Shown: in pieces, positions 31,462 through 38,096 of the stretch
Layout of the letters: each line of letters opens with the position of its first letter
Numbering within the stretch: the stretch's first letter is position 1
DNA from: an uncultured Parafilimonas sp.
GTDB lineage: Bacteria > Bacteroidota > Bacteroidia > Chitinophagales > Chitinophagaceae
Assembly: GCA_937892395.1 (NCBI GenBank)
Contig: CALAGJ010000099.1
Coordinates: 1 to 39,912, forward strand
Direction of reading: 5' to 3'
Length of the DNA stretch: 39,912 bases
Program-made: the position numbers and the translations under genes
The notes under the pieces: generated by a model
What the model was told of the DNA's origin: nothing
The model's database searches: none
Seen by the model: only the letters and a program-made list of their open reading frames with translations

Positions 31462-31938
31462 AACAATACCAATAAACTATTTTGTCAAACAGTTTCATAT
31501 AGAAAATATGGATTAGATGAAGGTTTTCCGGGGCTCAATGTCTATAGCATTGCTCAGTACAAAGATGGCTTTCTCTGGTTTGGCACTGAAGCCGGATTAA
31601 GTAGATTTAATGGCAAGCATTTTAAGAATTACACTATCATTGATGGATTGCCAGACAATGAAATTTTAAAAATATTTGTAGATTCAAAAAACAAGGTGTG
31701 GCTACTGCCATATACCAATAAAATTGCTTTTATTCAAAGTGGTATACTTCATACATCAAACAATGATCCCTTGCTGAGCAAAATCAAGCTTTCTCGGCCA
31801 ATCTATCAAATTGCGGAAAATAAAGATGTGGACATAGGATTTATTGATGAAACGTCCATTTACGTCATCAGTGATAACAAGAAGATTCATATAAATAAAT
31901 TCAAAAATTTAGAATTGCTATCTCGTCCTAAATTGTAA
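31462..31938 (+). pseudogene. N-terminal fragment of a propeller-type two-component sensor
   Basis: A frame open from 31462 (after TAA 31459-31461) to the stop at 31936-31938 encodes about 158 residues. It contains YRKYGLDEGFPGLNVYSIAQ, FLWFGTEAGLSRFNG and DGLPDNEILKIFVDSKNKVW. These are the first blades of the two-component-regulator propeller found at the front of Bacteroidota sensor kinases of about 1000 residues. No ATG leads the frame: the expected signal-peptide region is interrupted by the TAA, and remnants sit in two frames (MMQKTYYV... at 31427 in another frame). The rest of the propeller, the membrane helix and the kinase are absent. A TTG at 31648 could restart a 96-residue product, but that would be an incomplete domain. 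Confidence 0.75.
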
Positions 31939-32094
31939 GTTGTTTACGAATAAAATATTAATTTCTTATAAATGGAAAAACCAAGTACATCTGGGCTTTA
32001 TTATGTATTCAATTGTATCCATACAAGTGACACATACAATAGGTAATACAACATATTTTTTCTTGATGGCAGTTGTTACTTTTAGCTTTGCAGC

Positions 32095-33390
32095 CTACTC
32101 AGCATAATCAAATTTGAATTGATTCAAATCTGGTTTAAATACCCTCACTCTTTCCTTCTCATAGTCATAAATTAGCTGCCCAATATGTTTCATAAACGGG
32201 TACCCAATTGCATCATAATCATATTTATCATCATTGAAAATGCCATCACTATTACAATAAATGGTAGCACTGAGCATAAACTCAATATTGTTTTCAAAAT
32301 CCACCACATAAGCAATATCCGTAAGAAATCCATAAGCATCTCCAACTTTATTAAAAATACGAATACCTTTTTGAGGTGTTCCCTTTTCACTACCCAATAG
32401 TAAAAATTTACAGTAAGTATCGTAATAATAATCGGTATCACTATAGCTTGGATACTTGCTTTCCCTGGGCCATGCACTCATATAATGATGTAAAAATTTG
32501 TAGTCAGACTGCGTTAAATTAAATCGCTTGTTTATAGGCATTGCATTAGGAAAAATAATGGCTTTCAATATTTGAGTAAGATCAGATAATTCGAATTTAT
32601 TTTTCTGAGAAAAATTAAAAGGCTCATACACGACGGCATCATCTTTTCCGATATAACCTTTTCCTATAAAATCATTTCTTTCTGGAAATGAATATATACT
32701 CTTTTTCAGTGCCTGCTGATAAATGACGCTACCATTACTATCCGTAAAATAGACCGGGTTTGTAATGCGATTTTGATCTGCACTACGTGCAATTTGTAAG
32801 CGGTGCCTTATTTCCGCCGATGTATAACCTTTAGCATGCAAGGTTTCATTGATGGCTTGCTGTCCTAAAAATTCATACAACTGGTTGGATGCATCATTAT
32901 CACTTACCAATAATATTTGTTTGATATAGTTTGCTATGCTGGGTGTGCTATTCATTGCAGTAGGCTGTGTATAATGTGCTGCTGCTACTAATGATGTATC
33001 TGTAATCATGGTGGTGAGCATAGAAACTCCCGGCACTTGAAGGTTATTAATTTTTTCCAGTGCCAAAATGGACAAGGGAAATTTAATCGTACTTGCCGGA
33101 TAGAAATAGGCAGCATTGTTATGATAGCTATACTCAGTAAAATGAGGAGTATTGTCCGCAGCTCTATCAATTTTTGTATAAATGATTTTTACCCTATAGT
33201 CATCTGCCTTTTGCATAATTTCAGAAAACCATTCCGGTTTTGTACGCATAAGGCTATCCAAAAAATTTTCTGATGAATGGGTGGCAACATTATTCTTATT
33301 ATCAGTATTAGTTTGTGTCACTTGAGCAGACTTACAAGCAAGGAAGAAGATAGAAATAACAAATAGCGAAAACTGTTTGAGCATGGTCAA
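32095..33390 (-). CDS. Serine-hydrolase lipoprotein, class A beta-lactamase-like
   Basis: A 431-residue lipoprotein with the penicillin-binding/beta-lactamase fold. Lipobox FFLAC places the lipidated Cys at residue 19. Catalytic motifs are S100-T-I-K103 in YPASTIKFP, S163-D164-N165 in LLVSDNDASNQLYEFLG, and K348-V349-G350 in FNKVGDAYGF in place of KTG. It is much longer than a resistance beta-lactamase (about 290), has an insertion between SDN and KVG, and lacks an obvious omega-loop Glu. It is therefore better called a serine hydrolase of unknown substrate than a resistance enzyme. ATG at the third codon is an equally good start. It lies 82 bp after the UmuD-like gene on the same strand. Confidence 0.82.
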   Translation of the reverse strand: MTMLKQFSLFVISIFFLACKSAQVTQTNTDNKNNVATHSSENFLDSLMRTKPEWFSEIMQKADDYRVKIIYTKIDRAADNTPHFTEYSYHNNAAYFYPASTIKFPLSILALEKINNLQVPGVSMLTTMITDTSLVAAAHYTQPTAMNSTPSIANYIKQILLVSDNDASNQLYEFLGQQAINETLHAKGYTSAEIRHRLQIARSADQNRITNPVYFTDSNGSVIYQQALKKSIYSFPERNDFIGKGYIGKDDAVVYEPFNFSQKNKFELSDLTQILKAIIFPNAMPINKRFNLTQSDYKFLHHYMSAWPRESKYPSYSDTDYYYDTYCKFLLLGSEKGTPQKGIRIFNKVGDAYGFLTDIAYVVDFENNIEFMLSATIYCNSDGIFNDDKYDYDAIGYPFMKHIGQLIYDYEKERVRVFKPDLNQFKFDYAE

Positions 33391-33472
33391 AAGTAATAGC
33401 TTTACTTGAATTGTTATGCGTATTTACTATACACCATACATCCATAAATAAATGCTTTACATCTATGCATTC

Positions 33473-33904
33473 TTATACCCTATGCACCACCCAAGTAACT
33501 ACGCCCCATATATTACACTCATTACACTCATTAAGTTCCATAGTGGCATAGCGTTTATTTTCTGCCGTCAGACTTAGGCGGTTTAATGTTTTAAACAGGC
33601 GACGCACCAGCAACTCTCCATTTACCGCAGCTACCACTATCTTTCCTGCCACAGCTTTTACACTACGATCCACTATAAGAATATCACCACTATGAATGCC
33701 GGCATCTATCATAGCATCTCCATTCATCCTAAAGAAAAAAGTGGCCGGCTTGTTGGTTACCAATTCCTCATTCAAATCAATGCCCCGCTCTGCATAATCG
33801 TCAGTGGCTGCGCCAAAACCTGTGGCATTGGCTGTAGGCGTTTGCTGCTGGCGGTAAGATTTTGAACCTTTCCAAGCCGGACTATATATCATATCATCTT
33901 GCAT
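33473..33904 (-). CDS. UmuD/LexA-like S24 protein lacking catalytic Ser and Lys
   Basis: A 143-residue protein aligning over its length with UmuD: TGFGAATDDYAERGIDLN against the region following the UmuD cleavage site, then ATFFFRMNGDAMIDAGIHSGD, ILIVDRS, VVAAVNGELLVRRL and IWGVVTWVVHRV. UmuD self-cleaves by a Ser/Lys dyad. Here the Ser position is A64 (GCT at 33713-33715; canonical GDSM reads GDAM) and the Lys position is R101 (CGT at 33602-33604; canonical VKKL or VKRL reads VRRL). A 9-bp duplication adds NEC near residue 126. No umuC is adjacent. It looks like a non-cleaving UmuD-like protein, perhaps a regulator or polymerase partner. It has no N-terminal HTH, so it is not LexA itself. 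Confidence 0.8.
   Translation of the reverse strand: MQDDMIYSPAWKGSKSYRQQQTPTANATGFGAATDDYAERGIDLNEELVTNKPATFFFRMNGDAMIDAGIHSGDILIVDRSVKAVAGKIVVAAVNGELLVRRLFKTLNRLSLTAENKRYATMELNECNECNIWGVVTWVVHRV
33512..33529. repeat. Tandem 9-bp duplication in the UmuD-like gene
   Basis: ATTACACTC occurs twice in a row (33512-33520, 33521-33529) followed by ATT. It codes NEC-NEC-N on the minus strand, three residues more than UmuD has at this place. Confidence 0.85.
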
Positions 33905-33928
33905 AAAAATAATTTTATGCTAAATTAA

Positions 33929-33946
33929 TTAGTTTTTTAAAACTAA
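33929..33946. promoter_or_regulatory. Palindrome between divergent UmuD-like and 2H-like genes
   Basis: TTAGTTTT (33929-33936), TT, AAAACTAA (33939-33946) form a perfect 8+8 palindrome 25 bp before the UmuD-like ATG. It sits seven bases ahead of the -7 box at 33953-33960 that serves the plus-strand gene. Its position fits an operator seen by a dimeric repressor controlling both genes. No regulator is identified. Confidence 0.5.
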
Positions 33947-33952
33947 ATTATT

Positions 33953-33960
33953 TATTTTTG
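33953..33960 (+). promoter_or_regulatory. -7 box of the 2H-like gene
   Basis: TATTTTTG, an exact TAnnTTTG match, leaving about 39 nt of leader before ATG 34006. The -33 region falls inside the palindrome and has no TTG, consistent with regulated rather than constitutive use. Confidence 0.4.
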
Positions 33961-34005
33961 AAAAATATTTTTACACAATTATTTTAAACCATCATTTTCA
34001 TTTGT

Positions 34006-34584
34006 ATGCAACAGATTACCACGAGCAGACATCGCAATGCAGATCCTATAAAACAGGATATTAGTCAATATAGAATTGTAGCTGTTATAGACAATGATAC
34101 CTTTATTAAAGAGGAGCAAGCTGTATGCAAAAAAAATTATGGCAGTAGAAACAATACAGAAAACAGTACTTATATTTCATTGGCAAGCTTTACTGCAAAG
34201 GAAGAAATGGAAGACACCTTGCTGAGGTGGCTGCGGAGGATAGCAGGTGCAGAGCAGGCATTTTCAGTAGTGAGTAATAATTTTGGATTTCATCCAGAAG
34301 GCAGTATTTACTTAAGAATTTTAGACGCTTCAAAGTTGCTTAATCTTAAAAATCACATGCAAGTATTAGAGCCATTTATTCAATCCAATACTGGCAAAAA
34401 AGTGAACTGGTTTAAAACTGCCGAAGTTATGATTGGAACAGTGGAAGAAAATATGCATCGTGAAGCAGCCTATCATTATGCACAGCAGAGTAGTGCAGAA
34501 AGATTACTCATTTCACATTTATACGTACAGAAAAAAGGGGATATTGATTTTACTACAATATGTAAGCTACCAATGCAACCATAA
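34006..34584 (+). CDS. 2H-phosphoesterase (2'-5' RNA ligase)-like protein with both HxT motifs altered
   Basis: A 192-residue protein whose layout resembles the 2'-5' RNA ligase/2H phosphoesterase family: a first strand YRIVAVIDN, a first motif slot STYISLASFTAKEE, a middle with FGFHPEGSIYLRIL, a second slot FKTAEVMIGTVEENM, and final strands RLLISHLYVQKKG. Enzymes of this family carry two HxT/S motifs. Here the first reads Y56-I-S58 and the second E140-V-M142, so neither His is present. If the family call is right, it is a non-catalytic RNA- or nucleotide-binding relative. It is divergent from the UmuD-like gene across a palindrome. An entirely different family cannot be excluded. Confidence 0.6.
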   Translation: MQQITTSRHRNADPIKQDISQYRIVAVIDNDTFIKEEQAVCKKNYGSRNNTENSTYISLASFTAKEEMEDTLLRWLRRIAGAEQAFSVVSNNFGFHPEGSIYLRILDASKLLNLKNHMQVLEPFIQSNTGKKVNWFKTAEVMIGTVEENMHREAAYHYAQQSSAERLLISHLYVQKKGDIDFTTICKLPMQP

Positions 34585-34759
34585 TACATTAAAGGTTAAT
34601 AGCGATGTTTAAGATATGTATTGACGGCGGGTTATAATTTCTCAAAATTATGAAGCGAAGACTTGGTTATTATAAAGATATTAGTAAGAAAAACTATGCC
34701 TAAAGCCAATTTTCAGTAATGGATCAAATGTCATTAAGATGCTTCGCACACCCTCAGTC

Positions 34760-35170
34760 CTATTGGAAGTAAACATTGATTTTATTTTCAAAATACTCAG
34801 GCACATTCACTCTTTTCCAGGTTTGCTTATCTAAGAAAAAAAGAATCACATTGCCTGCGGCTAATAGTTTACCAGCTTCGTTCAAAACTTCTTGATGAAA
34901 TTCAATTTTATATCCCTGTGGCTTAGTACGAATTTGGGTTTTTATGGTTATTAAATCATCATAAGTAGCGGGTCGTAAAAATTTGATATTCATTTCCACC
35001 ACTGGCATCATTATGCCCATTGCCTCCATATCCTTATAGGCAAGACCCAGCTGCCTGATGCTTTCTACACGGCCCACTTCAAAGTATTGTGCATAGTTGC
35101 CATAATAAACAACATTCATCTGATCAGTTTCTGCATACCTTACCCTCAGTTGGGTACTTGATTCATACAT
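34760..35170 (-). CDS. Acyl-CoA thioesterase, YbgC/4HBT family
   Basis: A 136-residue hotdog-fold thioesterase. The active-site helix region is VRYAETDQMNVVYYGNYAQYF with the catalytic Asp at D16, followed by EVGRVESIRQLG. Later strands IKFLRPATYDDLITI and LAAGNVILFFLDKQT complete the fold. Such enzymes hydrolyse short- to medium-chain or 4-hydroxybenzoyl-CoA-type thioesters in the cytoplasm. In E. coli YbgC belongs to the tol-pal cluster, but no tol genes are near here. It stands alone, divergent from the heme-binding protein gene. Confidence 0.9.
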   Translation of the reverse strand: MYESSTQLRVRYAETDQMNVVYYGNYAQYFEVGRVESIRQLGLAYKDMEAMGIMMPVVEMNIKFLRPATYDDLITIKTQIRTKPQGYKIEFHQEVLNEAGKLLAAGNVILFFLDKQTWKRVNVPEYFENKINVYFQ

Positions 35171-35272
35171 GGTGATATCATTTTTTCTCGCCGCAATAAA
35201 ACAAAGTTTTGCATCTGATGCAAAATGATGAATAAATTACTGAATTAGTAAGGCCTATAGACAGTATCAAAT

Positions 35273-35280
35273 TAGTTTTG
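35273..35280 (+). promoter_or_regulatory. -7 box of the heme-binding gene
   Basis: TAGTTTTG matches TAnnTTTG, 20 bp before ATG 35301. No clear -33 element. Confidence 0.35.
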
Positions 35281-35300
35281 CCCAGCAATAATATTTATTC

Positions 35301-35774
35301 ATGCAAAATCCTACAAGAAAAAAAATAAAATGGTTGCTGATATTCATTGGTATTGCTTTTATCAGCTTCCAATTTTTTCCTGCGGCAAAGGACAATACAG
35401 ATGTCTCAATTAGCAATAGTCATATCACAGCAGTATATAAAGTGCCGGATAGTGTTTTACATATATTAGAAACCAGCTGCTTTGACTGTCATAGCAATAA
35501 CACGGTGTATCCATGGTATTATCGGATTCAACCGGTTGGTTGGTGGCTCAAACATCATGTTGATGAGGGAAAAGCAGAACTAAACTTTTCCATCTTTGGT
35601 TCGTATAGTGAAAAACGTAAAAGAAATAAGTTGGAAGAAATTGAAGAATCAGTAACGGATGGTTGGATGCCATTGGGTAGTTATCTTTGGATACATCAAT
35701 ATGCAAAAATTACTGAGGATCAAAAAAAACTCATTCAAAACTGGACAAAATCCACCTTATCATCTATGCAATAA
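35301..35774 (+). CDS. Membrane-anchored heme-binding-domain protein
   Basis: A 157-residue protein with an N-terminal membrane anchor (WLLIFIGIAFISFQFF, about 11-26) and a single c-type heme motif, C60-F-D-C63-H64, in ETSCFDCHSNNTVYPWYYRI. The following PVGWWLKHHVDEGKAELNFS and DGWMPLGSYLWIH match the Bacteroidota 'haem-binding domain' family (Haem_bd). His or Met near KHHVDEG could be the distal ligand. It should face the periplasm and carry electrons or sense redox state. CcmB, needed for heme attachment, is also in the window. The Rieske lipoprotein gene follows after 137 bp. Confidence 0.88.
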   Translation: MQNPTRKKIKWLLIFIGIAFISFQFFPAAKDNTDVSISNSHITAVYKVPDSVLHILETSCFDCHSNNTVYPWYYRIQPVGWWLKHHVDEGKAELNFSIFGSYSEKRKRNKLEEIEESVTDGWMPLGSYLWIHQYAKITEDQKKLIQNWTKSTLSSMQ

Positions 35775-35851
35775 GCAGTATAAAAATCACCACTTTCGGG
35801 GATAAATGCTTTTGTTAAACTCCCTGATTTTTGCTTCCATAAAATAATAAC

Positions 35852-35884
35852 TGCTGAACGATTTTCGTTACGAGTTGTTCAGCA
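35852..35884. promoter_or_regulatory. Inverted repeat before the Rieske gene
   Basis: TGCTGAAC (35852-35859) pairs perfectly with GTTCAGCA (35877-35884) across 17 bases, ending 27 bp before ATG 35912. It could be a leader hairpin or an operator; nothing in the sequence decides between them. Confidence 0.4.
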
Positions 35885-35911
35885 TGTAATCTATCATTAA
35901 AATTTTCAGTT

Positions 35912-36337
35912 ATGGAACGCAAACAGTTTATTTCAACATTGGGATTTTCAGTAGCAGCTTGTGCCTGCGGTGCCTTAGTGAGTTGTTCAAAAAGTAGTGA
36001 TAACCCGGGCGGCAGTGGTGGTGGTGTGGTTATAGATGATCCATTAGAAATTGACTTAAGCAGCACATTGCTATCGGTAGGTTCATCCGTTACAAGAGAT
36101 GGTGTAATCGTTGTAAGACTTGCAGAAACCAATGAGCCCACTTCTTTTACTGCGCTTAGTGTGGCATGCACCCATCAGGGTACCTTTGTAAACTACAGCC
36201 CCGGTTCAAAAATTTTCATTTGTCCAAATCATGGCAGTGAATTTTCGACCAGTGGTTCTGTATTACAAGGCCCCGCTTCTAAGCCCTTGAAAAAATTTGC
36301 AGTAAGTATTAGCGGTAGTACACTTACGGTTAGTTAA
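35912..36337 (+). CDS. Rieske [2Fe-2S] lipoprotein
   Basis: A 141-residue exported iron-sulfur protein. The N-terminus MERKQFISTLGFSVAACACG leads to lipobox ALVSC (C25), followed by a Gly/Ser linker. The Rieske ligands are complete: C86-T-H88 in ACTHQGTF and C104-P-N-H107 in FICPNHGSEF, spaced as usual. VLQGPASKPLKKFAV is the typical closing loop. It is a small stand-alone Rieske protein, not the bc1/b6f subunit, as it has no partner cytochrome b. It probably takes part in periplasmic electron transfer with the heme-binding neighbour. Its stop overlaps the panC stop region by 8 bp on the opposite strand. Confidence 0.92.
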   Translation: MERKQFISTLGFSVAACACGALVSCSKSSDNPGGSGGGVVIDDPLEIDLSSTLLSVGSSVTRDGVIVVRLAETNEPTSFTALSVACTHQGTFVNYSPGSKIFICPNHGSEFSTSGSVLQGPASKPLKKFAVSISGSTLTVS

Positions 36338-37175
36338 TCGGCAAGTTATCTATCAGCCTTACGCCACTTAAAAAAGCGGCAACTAAGCATACAATTTTTT
36401 GATGTCCATCCCAGCTATCCAAAAGTTGCAGAGTTGTGGCATCGGCTATTTCTACATAATCCGGGTTAAAGTCATTTGATTTCAGATATGTTAATCCGGA
36501 TTTTTTTATGTCTTCTAAACTTCCTGCTTTAATATCATTTTTAATGGTACACATTAGCTGAAATATTTTTGCAGCTTTTTGTTTATCAGTGTCATTGAGG
36601 CGCATATTTCTACTACTCATAGCCAGACCATTCATTTCCCGAAGGGTATCACAAATAATTAATTGTGTCGGAATTTTAAAATCATCAATCATTTTTGAAA
36701 TGACCATACATTGTTGATAATCTTTACGACCTAAAAACAAAGCATCCGGTTGCACTGCATGAATTAATCTGTGCACCACCTTACACACACCTTGAAAATG
36801 CCCCGGTCTGTAATATCCTTCTAACACAGTTTCTAAAAAATCAAGGGCATACTGGTCTGGCCAACTTGTATCTGTATCATATATTTCGCTGACGGAAGGA
36901 AGGAAAAGTATATCTGTTTTTTCTGAAACTAATAGTTGAATATCCTGCTCCGTGGTAATAGGATATTTTTCAAAATCTGAAGGGTCGTTAAATTGGGTAG
37001 GGTTTACAAAAATACTACAGACTACAAGGTCAAAATGAAGCTTGGCTTGATGTATAAGCGATAAATGTCCGGCATGCAAAGCACCCATTGTAGGTACAAA
37101 AGCAATTTTTTTTTCGGAGGATTTCATTGCTGTTATCCAATGATTTAAAGCTAGTTTCTCTTTTAAAATCAACAT
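36330..37175 (-). CDS. panC: Pantothenate synthetase
   Basis: PanC joins pantoate and beta-alanine with ATP in coenzyme A synthesis. With ATG at 37173-37175 (MLILKEKLALNHWITAMK) it has 281 residues; the frame is open 10 codons further to 37205, but family members begin at about the chosen Met. Motifs are FVPTMGALHAGHLSLIHQA (HIGH-like), VNPTQFNDPSDFEKYP, YYRPGHFQGVCKVVHRL, LFLGRKDYQQC and GLAMSSRNMRL (KMSKS-like). Gene order with the divergent short starch-synthase-like gene is one I recall from other Bacteroidota, where panD usually follows; here panD is absent and the gene runs into the Rieske gene end. Confidence 0.95.
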   Translation of the reverse strand: MLILKEKLALNHWITAMKSSEKKIAFVPTMGALHAGHLSLIHQAKLHFDLVVCSIFVNPTQFNDPSDFEKYPITTEQDIQLLVSEKTDILFLPSVSEIYDTDTSWPDQYALDFLETVLEGYYRPGHFQGVCKVVHRLIHAVQPDALFLGRKDYQQCMVISKMIDDFKIPTQLIICDTLREMNGLAMSSRNMRLNDTDKQKAAKIFQLMCTIKNDIKAGSLEDIKKSGLTYLKSNDFNPDYVEIADATTLQLLDSWDGHQKIVCLVAAFLSGVRLIDNLPIN

Positions 37176-37224
37176 GGTTTTTGTGTTATTCTTGCTAAGA
37201 TGCAAATTTTAGTGTAGTTTCTGT

Positions 37225-37232
37225 TACTTTTG
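37225..37232 (+). promoter_or_regulatory. -7 box of the starch-synthase-like gene
   Basis: TACTTTTG matches TAnnTTTG, about 30 bp before ATG 37263. The -33 region has no TTG. Confidence 0.4.
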
Positions 37233-37262
37233 CACCCTTTAAATTTTTAGGCAAGCATCCTA

Positions 37263-38078
37263 ATGACAACAAAGAAAAGAGTTTTAATAATAGCAACAGA
37301 GATGTCTCCCTATCTCGAACTTACGGAGTATGCGGAGATTGTAAACAAATTAGCCATCAAGTGCTATGAGGCAGGTATGGAAGTACGCTGCATCATGCCA
37401 CGGTTTGGTATAATTAATGAGCGGAGGCATAGGCTGCATGAAGTTGTAAGACTATCTGGTATCAATGTAACTGTTGATAATGATGATTATCAATTACAGA
37501 TTAAAGTAGCCTCATTGCCCAATGCACGCTTACAAGTGTATTTCTTAGAAAACGAAGAGTTTTTTAAACGCAAATCTTTGTACCATGATGAAGAGGAAAA
37601 TTGGTTTGAAGACAATGACCTCAGAACAGTATTCTTTTGCAAAGGAGCTTTAGAAACTGTAAAAAAATTCGGATGGCCTCCGGATATTGTACATTGTAGT
37701 GGCTGGATGACAGGTCTTATACCCATGTTTTTAAAAACTGCTTATAAGCGTGAGCCAGTATTTATACATAGCAAAAGCATTTACACATTAAGCCCAGAAT
37801 CCTTTACCGAGCATATCGGAAAAGATTTTACTCGAATGTCCGCCATTCATCCTGCTATAAAGGAAAAAGATCTTGAAATTTATAAAGAGGGTACAAATAT
37901 GGCCATCATGCGTGGTGGCGCCACTTATGCTGATGCCATAAGCTTTGGCGCTCCGGATGTAGACAAAAAATTGGTGACTGAATTTTCCAAAATGAAAGAC
38001 AAGCACATTATAAAATATAATGGTACGGAAGATTTAACACATTATATAGACATCTACAACGAACTTGCGCCTCATTAA
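37263..38078 (+). CDS. Short glycogen/starch-synthase-like protein (GT5 N-terminal half only)
   Basis: A 271-residue protein matching only the N-terminal Rossmann half of GT5 glycogen synthase: VLIIATEMSPYLELTEYAEI, VRCIMPRFGIINERR, LQVYFLENEEFF, ENDLRTVFFCKGALE-like and PDIVHCSGWMTGLIP. The ADP-glucose-binding K-x-G-G loop of true synthases (S-E-x-x-P-x-x-K-T-G-G-L) is replaced by MSPYLELTEYAEI, and the C-terminal donor domain is missing. It therefore is unlikely to make glycogen. Bacteroidota carry this short form next to panC and a DUF4270 gene, which suggests a separate role. The DUF4270 gene begins 18 bp after its stop, so they are probably co-transcribed. Confidence 0.85.
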   Translation: MTTKKRVLIIATEMSPYLELTEYAEIVNKLAIKCYEAGMEVRCIMPRFGIINERRHRLHEVVRLSGINVTVDNDDYQLQIKVASLPNARLQVYFLENEEFFKRKSLYHDEEENWFEDNDLRTVFFCKGALETVKKFGWPPDIVHCSGWMTGLIPMFLKTAYKREPVFIHSKSIYTLSPESFTEHIGKDFTRMSAIHPAIKEKDLEIYKEGTNMAIMRGGATYADAISFGAPDVDKKLVTEFSKMKDKHIIKYNGTEDLTHYIDIYNELAPH

Positions 38079-38096
38079 TAGCAAAAAATTTTATTT

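Noticed and set aside
31648..31938. A separate 96-residue gene starting at TTG
   Set aside because: The propeller similarity continues upstream in the same frame to 31462, so the TTG is internal to a larger decayed gene.
32095..33390. Antibiotic-resistance beta-lactamase
   Set aside because: Length, insertions and the KVG motif do not fit known resistance enzymes.
33473..33904. Calling the UmuD-like gene LexA
   Set aside because: There is no N-terminal helix-turn-helix, and length and core match UmuD.
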